Position numbers and translations under genes: made by a program
Notes under the pieces: model-generated
What the model was told of the DNA's origin: nothing
The model's database searches: none
What the model saw: only the letters and a program-made list of their open reading frames with translations
Assembly (NCBI GenBank): GCA_034003585.1
Contig: JAVEYH010000095.1
Coordinates: 1-14,360, forward strand
Reading direction: 5' to 3'
DNA: 14,360 bases
Source of the DNA: JAPXSY01 sp034003585
GTDB taxonomy: Bacteria > Verrucomicrobiota > Kiritimatiellia > RFP12 > UBA1067
Shown here: positions 7,901 through 14,198 of the stretch, piece after piece
Layout of the letters: every line of letters starts with the position of its first letter
Position numbering within the stretch: position 1 is the first letter of the stretch

Positions 7901-10503
7901 TGTTCGGCGAGACTGTCCGCTGGTACCCCGAAGGCGCGCCGGCCGAAACCGAGACCGCGCTGGAACTCGGGTTCGTGGGGAATGTGCCCTACGCCTTCTG
8001 CGGCTGGCGCGTGGACGGCGCGCGCTGGCCGGACGCGGTTTCGGCGTCGCCCAATCCCGCGACCGGCATCGTGATGAACGCCCCGCGGCTGGCCGAAGGC
8101 GACTACCTGCCCTTCTGGCTGGATAGCGACGGTAACGACCTGAGCGACTGGTGGGAGCTCCGCTACTTCGGCAGCGCCGCAGGAGGCCGGAACAACCAGG
8201 ATGACCCGGACGGTGACGGATGGACCAACCTCGGCGAGTTTCTCGACAACACCGACCCGCGCGACGCGGCGAGTCAGCCGACCCCGCCCGCCATCACGGT
8301 CCAGGCGCTCGCGCCGCTGCAGCGCGACCGGCCGCCCTGGAGCGTGCGCGCCGTGATCACCGACAACCTGACCGTGGAGGAGACGCTGCTCTTCTGGCGC
8401 GAGACCGGGGACGCGGCATGGCGGCAGACCGACATGGCCTGGATCGAGGGAGATCTGTACGGGGCGGAGATCGACCCGCCCGCGCGCGGGATGAAGACGG
8501 TTGAATATTATGTGGCGGCCGCGGATCTGATCGGCTGGTACGACCCCTGGTTCCGTTCCGTCAGCCCGACGTATACGGTCACCGGCGCGTACGAGGAGCC
8601 CTGGATGACGGTCACGCCGCAGGCGTTCGGCCTGTTCGAATTAAGCGGCGAAGCCACGAATCTCGCGGTCGCGGTATCCAATCTCGCGGGGCCGGAGCTG
8701 CTCTGGACCGCCCGCGTGGCCGCAGCCTCCGCGCCGTTCGCGCCCCGTGACGCGGGCTGGACCGCGGGCGGCACGGCCGGGGCGTGGTGCCTCACCACCA
8801 ACCGGACGTGGGACGGCGGCGAGGTGTGGTATTGCGGCAATCCCGCTACGCGGCAATACGCCGACAGTTGCCACGCCTGGCTCGACACGCCCGTTTTCGC
8901 GGTCGGCCCGGGCGGCGGCGCGCTCTTCCGCCAGTGGCTCCGGACCGAACCGGACAGCGGCGCCTATTTCTGGGACGGCGCGGTGGTCCGCGTCTCCACC
9001 AACCTGGGGGCAACTTTCGAGCTCATCACGCCGGAGGGCGGGTATCCCGGCCGGATCGTGGAGAATCCCGCCTCGCCCTTTGCGGCGCACCAGCCCTGTC
9101 TGGCGGGCACGGGCGGCTGGGAGACCGTGACCCTGGATCTGGCCGCCTTCGCGGGGCGCCAGGTGATCGTGCGCCTCGAGTTCGGCTCCGACGCCTACGT
9201 CACGGACGAGGGGTGGTATGTGGCCGGGTTCCGGGCCTTCTCCCTTGAAGAACCCGCGCCCGCATGGCTGGAGCCGCTGGGCGCGTGGGGCGGCGCGGTC
9301 GCGGCGGGAGGCGCGGACGGCTTCGGCGCGCGGCTCGATTCCGCGTCGCTCGCGCCGGGTGACGAGGTGGCGGCGTGTCTGCGCGTGACCGGAAACGATC
9401 CGGGCGGAGGCCGGGTGCTTCCCATCACCGTGCGGCGCGGCCACCGCCTTTCGGTGACGGCCGAGGGCCCGGGAAGCGTCACGGCCGACCGGTTCTTCCT
9501 CTTCCGCGGACTGGGCGCGACCGTCACGCTGCGGGCCGACGCCGACGCCTACCTCGACACCCTGACGCGGACCGGGTTCCCGGCGGAGCGTTTCGACTAC
9601 CGCACCCGCAGCCAAACCGTGGTGCTGGGACAGGTGGAGGCGGACCAGGCCATCGGCGGCCATTTTACGCCGGGCCTCTGGACCCTGACGGTGGTGGACC
9701 CCCACCATGTCGGTTCGCCGGTCAACGGAACCTACAGCCTGACCAACAACACGCCCGTTACGGCCTCGGTCCCCGCGCTGCTGTTCCTCTCTGACTCCAC
9801 CCGCCGGACCTGCGAGGGCTGGGCACTTTCGGGCCATACGCCTGGAACCGGCACGACGGCGCAGCTCACCTTCGTGATCACCAACCACGCCACGCTAGTC
9901 TGGCAGTGGGAATGGCTGTACCGCGTGCGCACCGAGGTCGAGGGCGGCGGGCGCATCGAGCCCGCCGAGATCTGGTGCCGTCGCGGCGCGCGGCCGGAAT
10001 GGGTCGCGCTTGCGGACCCGGGGTACCGTTTCGGCAACTGGCTGTCGGTGCCGTCCGGCGCCACGGTCGCGAGCAACCGAATCTCCTTCACCGTGCTGAC
10101 GCAGCGGCTCCTCAAAGCCTCCTTCGTTGCCGAGCTCACCCGCGCGGGCGTGCCCCGGCCCTGGCTGGACGCATTCGGCCTGGGCGGGAATGGCAACTGG
10201 GAGGCCGCGTCCCTGGAGGACGCCGATGGCGACGGCATGCCCGCCTGGGCCGAGTGGCAGGCGGACACCGATCCGACCGACGCCCGCTCGCGTCTGGCGC
10301 TCACGGGGCTCGCGCTCGAAAACGGAGCGGGCCGGATCCGTTGGATCGGCGGCAACGCGCGCACCCAGGTGCTCGAGTTCGCGGCAAGTCCGGCCGGTCC
10401 CTGGCGTCCGGTCGCCACCAACCTCCCCCCCACCCCGGTCACCAATGCCGTGACCCTGCCCCTGACCGGAGACGCGGGTTTTTACCGCCTCCGCATTCCG
10501 TGA
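4912..10503 (+). CDS. Giant secreted KP-43-type subtilisin-like serine protease
   Basis: An 1863-residue exported protease. Residues 1-24 are a signal peptide or anchor. An Ala/Pro-rich linker follows to about 75, then a propeptide-like region (about 140-290). The S8 catalytic domain (about 300-660) has D324 in ADTGLD, H361 in DGHGTH, oxyanion N460 in AAGNAG and S592 in GGTSMSTP. Next come a jelly-roll domain typical of KP-43 enzymes (about 675-790; ALAWTDYP...NDLDLLV), a pair of diverged bacterial repeat modules (899-990 and 1590-1675, both ending in VWQW), two calcium-type segments (DPDGDGWTN near 1098; DADGDGMPAW near 1770) and an immune-inhibitor-A-like domain (about 1300-1460; GWYVAGF). 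The C terminus, FYRLRIP, resembles the ends of other PVC-group surface proteins. No sortase signal or C-terminal membrane segment is seen. The start at 4912 is chosen because a signal sequence begins there and the promoter ends 7 nt upstream; in-frame starts back to 4732 lie in repeats and the promoter. Confidence 0.9.
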   Translation: MQRKKVWIACGAVGTALLLGVFTMRGRSNRRTAPAAPHPDAPARTAAAPAAALPRPAMRRLPQLAAPAAGTATTHTAAAAACLTEAELEPLRRAFKPPRFGADPSLPRERQTLLSNRLLVSPAERAVPRAASGAQSPTPRSTTPFLVLFNTPVTEASRALLIEAGAIPRGFFPNNALLAELTPAALAALAAAPGVQAAEEFAPGDKIQPFLASLLASHPAETRVRMTVQTLAPEDAESAAAAVTAAGGEVEGFTANTRWGLVRAVLPLGAVRTLAARGEVQWIEERPQPKLFNDSAARGTHLNTTNAWSGWGLTGRGQTAGHADTGLDTADEATLHPDFRGRVTALFARGRPGDASDRDGHGTHTAGSLCGDGAASGGQYRGMAWEANLAHQSVANASGALTGLPYDLYELFEETYACGARVHSDSWGADSYGAYTSDARSTDLFAWDHPDHLAVFAAGNAGRDSDRNGVVDPGSVGSPATAKNALAVGATENDRLPGSGGYSAYTWGAAWPNNYPAAPIAGDYLSYSATLTPRYLQGMAAFSSRGPALDGRIKPDVVAPGTDVLSTRSAVGGPVWRAFDSNPRYCFGGGTSMSTPLIAGAALLLRQYAAERAGITNPSAALIRAMMAGGARSLTPGQYGTNVFREIPAVSPNPVEGWGQPDIGDTVHPRRRMVRLYDGIHPGAGQTNLFLITVSVSHTPLDLALAWTDYPAAAGAGVTRVNDLDLLVTAPNGAVLYPNGGTGRDEANTIERLHLPAAAPGTYIVRVIGTDVPFPGGSAALYARGGFDDPPLIVHAPAGDRIADGADFTVRFRVQAVAPLAADGVFVNWAAGDAAGPTGAWQRVSAASEGTDGSGFLARIPALPVGTYAHYTLHAVTAKHSVRLPAAAGEFFSFYVGRPVTLRVAGAPEAYGSVTPPYGTNTVISEIAFVASAPESVPLGNGRRVACSGWTGEGDVPAEGVSNRVSLSLSGPSALVWQWRGEVALTNRYRLADVNDVFGETVRWYPEGAPAETETALELGFVGNVPYAFCGWRVDGARWPDAVSASPNPATGIVMNAPRLAEGDYLPFWLDSDGNDLSDWWELRYFGSAAGGRNNQDDPDGDGWTNLGEFLDNTDPRDAASQPTPPAITVQALAPLQRDRPPWSVRAVITDNLTVEETLLFWRETGDAAWRQTDMAWIEGDLYGAEIDPPARGMKTVEYYVAAADLIGWYDPWFRSVSPTYTVTGAYEEPWMTVTPQAFGLFELSGEATNLAVAVSNLAGPELLWTARVAAASAPFAPRDAGWTAGGTAGAWCLTTNRTWDGGEVWYCGNPATRQYADSCHAWLDTPVFAVGPGGGALFRQWLRTEPDSGAYFWDGAVVRVSTNLGATFELITPEGGYPGRIVENPASPFAAHQPCLAGTGGWETVTLDLAAFAGRQVIVRLEFGSDAYVTDEGWYVAGFRAFSLEEPAPAWLEPLGAWGGAVAAGGADGFGARLDSASLAPGDEVAACLRVTGNDPGGGRVLPITVRRGHRLSVTAEGPGSVTADRFFLFRGLGATVTLRADADAYLDTLTRTGFPAERFDYRTRSQTVVLGQVEADQAIGGHFTPGLWTLTVVDPHHVGSPVNGTYSLTNNTPVTASVPALLFLSDSTRRTCEGWALSGHTPGTGTTAQLTFVITNHATLVWQWEWLYRVRTEVEGGGRIEPAEIWCRRGARPEWVALADPGYRFGNWLSVPSGATVASNRISFTVLTQRLLKASFVAELTRAGVPRPWLDAFGLGGNGNWEAASLEDADGDGMPAWAEWQADTDPTDARSRLALTGLALENGAGRIRWIGGNARTQVLEFAASPAGPWRPVATNLPPTPVTNAVTLPLTGDAGFYRLRIP

Positions 10504-10523
10504 GCGCACAGGAGGGGACAGAC

Positions 10524-10623
10524 NNNNNNNNNNNNNNNNNNNNNNNNNNNNNNNNNNNNNNNNNNNNNNNNNNNNNNNNNNNNNNNNNNNNNNNNNNNNN
10601 NNNNNNNNNNNNNNNNNNNNNNN
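10524..10623. other. Scaffold gap (100 N)
   Basis: Exactly 100 undetermined bases, size unknown. It begins 20 bp after the subtilase stop codon and ends at a repeat, which probably broke the assembly. Confidence 0.95.
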
Positions 10624-10685
10624 ATCGCTATCGAATCTCAGCACATTTCATGGATTTCGATCCCGATCCCGATCCCGATAGCGAT
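10624..10685. repeat. Hexanucleotide repeat (GATCCC)3 with inverted flanks
   Basis: Three perfect GATCCC units (10659-10676) run into GATAGCGATTTCGGGG. ATCGCTATCG (10624-10633), right at the gap edge, is the exact reverse complement of CGATAGCGAT (10676-10685). The gap probably hides the mirror-image hexamer array. The remainder to the promoter (10690-10805) holds no gene that I can support, although an open frame in line with the next gene extends back through it. Confidence 0.65.
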
Positions 10686-10809
10686 TTCGGGGAAAATCCC
10701 ATAATGAGAATTGCTGTTTCTGAAGAGACACCGTTCCATCAGCATGTCAGATACCTCAAGTCCTTTGCCTTCAGGGGGTTACAGCTCCTAGCCCCTAATT
10801 TCTCCTTGG

Positions 10810-10839
10810 TTGCGATATCCGGCGCTGTTTTGTTATGCT
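10810..10839 (+). promoter_or_regulatory. Promoter of the coiled-coil protein gene, start codon 8 nt from the -10
   Basis: TTGCGA (10810-10815) is 18 bp upstream of TATGCT (10834-10839), which is preceded by TGT, giving the extended -10 TGTTATGCT. Eight bases separate the box from the ATG at 10848, and they contain no Shine-Dalgarno sequence. Confidence 0.6.
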
Positions 10840-10847
10840 TTTACCTC

Positions 10848-11801
10848 ATGCGTTTTTTCTGGCCCTGTTATTTTTCGGCGGCGGTGATCGGCACGGCGGC
10901 GGTATATGTCGGCGCGCCGTTCGCGCGCCCCTTCTTGTCTGGCTTGCGCCGCGAAGCGCCGCCGCGGGAGGCGCGGAGTGCCGCGGCCGTCGCCGCGGCG
11001 CCGGAGGCGCGTGAGGCCGGACCTGCCGCGCCTGCGGCGATGCCGGACGCGGTGGCGCGGGAAGGGGCGCGGAGCGCCCCCCCTCCCCCGGTCAGGGACG
11101 CGAGGCCGGCCGAGGCGGAGGAGACCATGCCCGCGCTGCTGGGTATTTTCCTCGCGCAGCCCAAAGAGCGTCCGGGCTGGGGCGTGACCCGTCAGCAGAC
11201 TGCGGTGTTTACGCCGGACGGCGCGCGCCTGCGCGAGATCCCGGCCGGCACCCTGCTGGAGTTCCGGGGGGTGCGCGCCTCATCCAAGGGCCAGATGATC
11301 GAGTGCCTGCTGGTGCAGACGGATTCGCTCTCCCCGCCCCGGCTGGTCAGCGGCGCGGACGTGTTGCTCTTCACGGGCAGCCACAAGCGCCTCTCCGCGC
11401 GCCAACGCGCGGATCTGCAGGCCTACTACGAGCTGAACGGCCGGATCCTGCGGCGCAAAAACGAACTTCTGCAGATCGCCGGCGCGAAAAACCCGCATTT
11501 CGCCGCCTACCGCGAGGCGCACGCGAAACTCATGGGGAATATCGACCGCGCGCGTGAACTGGCCGCGCGGCGCGACCGGCTGACCGATTTCGAAAAAATG
11601 CAGGCCGAGAACCATTTGCGCGAGCTGAAGGTTTCGGAAGCGCGGCTGCGCGCCGAGTACGACGCCATACACGCCCGGTTCCGGGAGTGGAAGGCCCGGC
11701 ACGCCGAGGAACTCCCGGACCCGGAAAAAGACCCCTCCGTAACGGCCTGGCGCCGGGAGATGGGTGAACGCCGCGCCAGCATCGCGGGCCTGGCTTACTG
11801 A
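10848..11801 (+). CDS. Membrane-anchored SH3-like/coiled-coil protein of unknown function
   Basis: A 317-residue protein that I do not recognise as a named family. Residues 1-24 (MRFFWPCYFSAAVIGTAAVYVGAP) form a signal anchor. Residues 25-95 are an Ala/Pro/Arg-rich linker, probably disordered. Residues 100-185 look like a small beta domain of SH3 type (TAVFTPDGARLREIPAGTLLEF). Residues 185-300 are highly charged, helical and probably coiled coil, rich in Arg, Glu and Ala. It most likely sits at the inner face of the envelope or in the periplasm. The start at 10848 matches a promoter ending 8 nt upstream. An in-frame ATG at 10704 would add a 48-residue hydrophobic-containing stretch and is the main alternative. 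The gene is convergent with mnmG. Confidence 0.7.
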   Translation: MRFFWPCYFSAAVIGTAAVYVGAPFARPFLSGLRREAPPREARSAAAVAAAPEAREAGPAAPAAMPDAVAREGARSAPPPPVRDARPAEAEETMPALLGIFLAQPKERPGWGVTRQQTAVFTPDGARLREIPAGTLLEFRGVRASSKGQMIECLLVQTDSLSPPRLVSGADVLLFTGSHKRLSARQRADLQAYYELNGRILRRKNELLQIAGAKNPHFAAYREAHAKLMGNIDRARELAARRDRLTDFEKMQAENHLRELKVSEARLRAEYDAIHARFREWKARHAEELPDPEKDPSVTAWRREMGERRASIAGLAY

Positions 11802-11843
11802 AAAGAAATGCGGGGGGAAATGCGTTAATGCCTTACTTTTGGC

Positions 11844-11872
11844 AAGCGGGCGTTCCCGGCAGGCTCCCGCTT
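11844..11872 (+). terminator. Stem-loop after the coiled-coil gene, possible terminator
   Basis: AAGCGGG (11844-11850) pairs with CCCGCTT (11866-11872) around a 15-nt loop, 42 bp after the stop codon, and only a short T run follows. Just upstream, CGTTAATGCCTTA (11823-11835) is the exact reverse complement of 181-193 in the window-edge repeat, so this part may be a remnant of that element. A small palindrome, GCAGTTGAACTGC, lies at 11887-11899. Confidence 0.35.
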
Positions 11873-11941
11873 TACCCTATAAAAGAGCAGTTGAACTGCC
11901 GGATTTAGGTTTAACATTGACCCCGCAGGCGTAGCCGTTCC

Positions 11942-12012
11942 GGGTAGGGACGCATCCCCGAGGCGTCCGATTCGCAGTGCCCCGCGGCGGTTTCGGGGAA
12001 ACCGCCCTACCC
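11942..12012. repeat. Palindromic repeat, three-way-junction form
   Basis: Outer arms GGGTAGGG (11942-11949) and CCCTACCC (12005-12012) enclose two hairpins. The first is GGACGC/GCGTCC (11948-11953, 11963-11968). The second is a perfect 9-bp stem, GGCGGTTTC/GAAACCGCC (11986-11994, 11998-12006), with loop GGG. The outer arm overlaps the hairpins by two bases at each end, so the forms compete at the edges. The first hairpin aligns to 4813-4839. The element lies between the converging coiled-coil and mnmG genes. Confidence 0.65.
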
Positions 12013-12100
12013 TACCGACAATCGAACTCGCCACAAAATAACGTAACCCGCATCGAATCCCTGGGCAGCCCCGCTTTTCTGCGGTTATTGCGTCGCATAA

Positions 12101-14098
12101 CTATCGCTTTATATTTCCGCGCTTGATGATCAGGGACAGAACCGCGACATCCGCGGGGTTGACTCCCGGTATCCGCGCGGCCTGTCCGAGATTCTCGGGG
12201 CGCACCCGCATGAGTTTCTCTCGGCTCTCGAAGCGCAGGGACGGAATACGCGCGTAATCGAGCCAATCCGGGATCACAACCGACTCCTCCTGTTTCGCCC
12301 GGTACGCGGCCCGCTCCTCCTGTTCGATGTAACCTTGGTATCGGGCCAGAATCTCGATCTGCTCCACCACCTCATCCGGCAGATCGGTACGGGCCTGCGG
12401 AATTTCGGCATAGCGTGTCCCGGGACGGGCGAGCCGCGTCAGCAAGGCGACCCCGCCAGAACGGATCCCAGCCAGACGCGCGCGCTCCTCGATCACCCTC
12501 CGCGCGAAATCACGCGTCTGCTCCCGCGTCAACCGCTCCGAAACCCCCAAACGCTCAGAATCCTCCAACAGCCGGTACCGCGCGTTATCCTGACGCAACA
12601 GCAGCCTGCGCTCCGCGCGTGAGGTGAACATCCGGTACGGCTCATTGGTGCCCTTGGTCACCAGATCATCGATCATCACCCCGATGTAGGCCTCCTGGCG
12701 GCTCAAGACCAGCGGCGGCTGACCCAGGATTCGCAACGCCGCATTCGCCCCTGCCATGAACCCCTGGGCCGCGGCCTCCTCATATCCGGTCGTGCCGTTC
12801 ACCTGGCCCGCGAAATAGAGCCCTTCCACCCGCTGACTCTCCAGCGTGTGACGCAACTCCCGCGCGTCGATACTGTCGTACTCGATCGCATAACCATACG
12901 CCGCGAATTCCGCACGCTCCAGCCCCGGAACACTACGCACCATGTCCTCCTGCACCGGTCGCGGAAGGCTGTTCGACAGCCCGTTCGGGTAAATCCAGTT
13001 TGTGCGCCGCCCCTCGGGTTCCAGAAAGACATGGTGGCGCGCTGCGGAAGCGAATTTCACCACCTTGTCCTCGATCGAAGGGCAGTACCTCACACCCGTT
13101 CCGGAGATCGCTCCGCCGTACAGGGCACTGCAAGCCAGATTCTCCCGTATGATCCGGTGCGTCTCCTCTGTCGTGTGCGTCAGCCAACAGGGCAACTGGG
13201 CGTGATCAGGCGACCACCCCTCCGGAATGTTCCACGTGGAACATTCCGGATAAACCTGGCCAGGCCTCGCTGATTCGGACATAGCGTTCTCTCGGGCCCC
13301 GGTTCCGGGAGCCTGTTTTTCTCCCGAAGCGCCGCACGCCGCCGTTCTTTCTGTCCTCCCGCCGTGTTCCACGTGGAACATCCGCGCGCGTAGAGAGAAA
13401 AGGGGTGGCGGCTTCTCTCCGGGCTGAATCAGGGTCCGGCTGAAGTCGATACTCTCGGCCAGAAGGCGCGGCGGGGTGCCTGTTTTCAGGCGGATAAGAC
13501 GGAACCCGGCTTGGCGCAGACTCTCCGAGAGCGCGGCAGCCGCTGGCCGTCCGTCCCCGCCGCCGGGCTCGGAGTCCATACCGACGTGGATCCGTCCCGC
13601 CAAGGCGGTTCCGGTGGTGAGAATCACGCTGCGGGCTGACAGGGGACCGCGGTTCCGGGTCCGGACACCCGTAACCGCGTGCTCCTGGATGAGCAAGCCG
13701 ATGACCTCATCCTCCAGAACGGAAAGCCCGGACGTTGTTTCGAGCGTGCGCCGCATGCGCGCGGCGTACTCGGCCTTGTCGCACTGGATGCGGGTCGCGC
13801 GTACCGCAGGCCCGCGGCTGGCGTTCAGTGTTTTATACTGCAGACCGGAGAGGTCCGCGCACAAGGGCATCTCGCCGCCCAGAATGTCCAGTTCGACCAC
13901 CAGATGCGATTTGGCCAGCCCTCCGATGGAGGGATTGCAGGGCATGATGGCCAAGCCTGAAAGCTGTCCCGTGACCAACAGCGTGCGGCATCCCATCCGG
14001 GAAGCGACCAGCGCGGCTTCCGTACCCGCATGCCCGCCTCCGACCACCAAAACATCCCATGGGTTTCCGGGAAGGGTTTTCAAAGGAGAAAAGTTCAT
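12101..14098 (-). CDS. mnmG: tRNA uridine-5-carboxymethylaminomethyl modification enzyme MnmG (GidA), with insertion carrying parS sites
   Basis: A 665-residue FAD enzyme. With MnmE it installs the carboxymethylaminomethyl group on wobble U34 of certain tRNAs. The FAD-binding motif is VVGGGHAGTEAA (residues 18-29). The two conserved cysteines are C54 (MPCNPSIGG) and C339 (RYCPSIEDK). Other signatures include LNASRGPAVRATRIQCDK (91-108), KTGTPPR (205-211), EPEGRRTN and GQVNGTTGYEEAAAQG. Typical MnmG is about 620-630 residues. The excess lies at residues 236-300, between PPPLFS and LPCWLTHTTEETH, where relatives have only some 12-15 residues. This stretch is rich in Gly, Ala, Arg, Glu and Ser and encodes FHVEH and CSTWN at the two parS-type palindromes. 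The start at 14098 is supported by an extended -10 ending 8 nt upstream. The usual neighbours rsmG, parA and parB are not in the window. Confidence 0.95.
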   Translation of the reverse strand: MNFSPLKTLPGNPWDVLVVGGGHAGTEAALVASRMGCRTLLVTGQLSGLAIMPCNPSIGGLAKSHLVVELDILGGEMPLCADLSGLQYKTLNASRGPAVRATRIQCDKAEYAARMRRTLETTSGLSVLEDEVIGLLIQEHAVTGVRTRNRGPLSARSVILTTGTALAGRIHVGMDSEPGGGDGRPAAAALSESLRQAGFRLIRLKTGTPPRLLAESIDFSRTLIQPGEKPPPLFSLRARMFHVEHGGRTERTAACGASGEKQAPGTGARENAMSESARPGQVYPECSTWNIPEGWSPDHAQLPCWLTHTTEETHRIIRENLACSALYGGAISGTGVRYCPSIEDKVVKFASAARHHVFLEPEGRRTNWIYPNGLSNSLPRPVQEDMVRSVPGLERAEFAAYGYAIEYDSIDARELRHTLESQRVEGLYFAGQVNGTTGYEEAAAQGFMAGANAALRILGQPPLVLSRQEAYIGVMIDDLVTKGTNEPYRMFTSRAERRLLLRQDNARYRLLEDSERLGVSERLTREQTRDFARRVIEERARLAGIRSGGVALLTRLARPGTRYAEIPQARTDLPDEVVEQIEILARYQGYIEQEERAAYRAKQEESVVIPDWLDYARIPSLRFESREKLMRVRPENLGQAARIPGVNPADVAVLSLIIKRGNIKR
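13221..13250. promoter_or_regulatory. parS-like chromosome partition site 1 (inside mnmG)
   Basis: TGTTCCACGTGGAACA (13228-13243) is the ParB-binding parS sequence known from Pseudomonas, and it fits the general TGTTNCACGTGNAACA pattern. Here it is the core of a perfect 30-bp palindrome with TCCGGA at both ends. It encodes CSTWN (residues 286-290) of MnmG. Confidence 0.8.
13365..13380. promoter_or_regulatory. parS-like chromosome partition site 2 (inside mnmG)
   Basis: A second exact TGTTCCACGTGGAACA lies 137 bp from the first, in a different reading frame relative to mnmG, where it encodes FHVEH (residues 241-245). The palindrome does not extend beyond 16 bp. Confidence 0.8.
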
Positions 14099-14106
14099 GG
14101 GAAGAA

Positions 14107-14136
14107 AGTATAGCAGAGAGGGAGGGGGAAGTTCAG
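14107..14136 (-). promoter_or_regulatory. mnmG promoter, start codon 8 nt from the -10
   Basis: On the minus strand the extended -10 TGCTATACT occupies 14115-14107. Eight bases (TTCTTCCC) separate it from the ATG at 14098, and no Shine-Dalgarno sequence is present. The best -35 is weak: CTGAAC at 14136-14131, 18 bp upstream. Confidence 0.55.
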
Positions 14137-14198
14137 TAGTTCATTAGTGCGTTAGTGCATGAGTTCTAAAGTTCGGGATTTCATTAGTTCGTCCCGTC

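Noticed and set aside
10704..10847. Upstream start at 10704 for the coiled-coil protein
   Set aside because: It would place the TGTTATGCT promoter inside the gene and lacks a ribosome site; 10848 gives a conventional signal anchor. It is not excluded completely.
12072..12101. Small hairpins just after the mnmG stop codon as a terminator
   Set aside because: The stems are only 4-5 bp or bulged and no T run follows on the minus strand; too weak to call.
12335..14147. Plus-strand open frames of 67-223 codons over mnmG
   Set aside because: They are reverse-complement shadows of the well-conserved mnmG gene, without start signals or recognisable domains.
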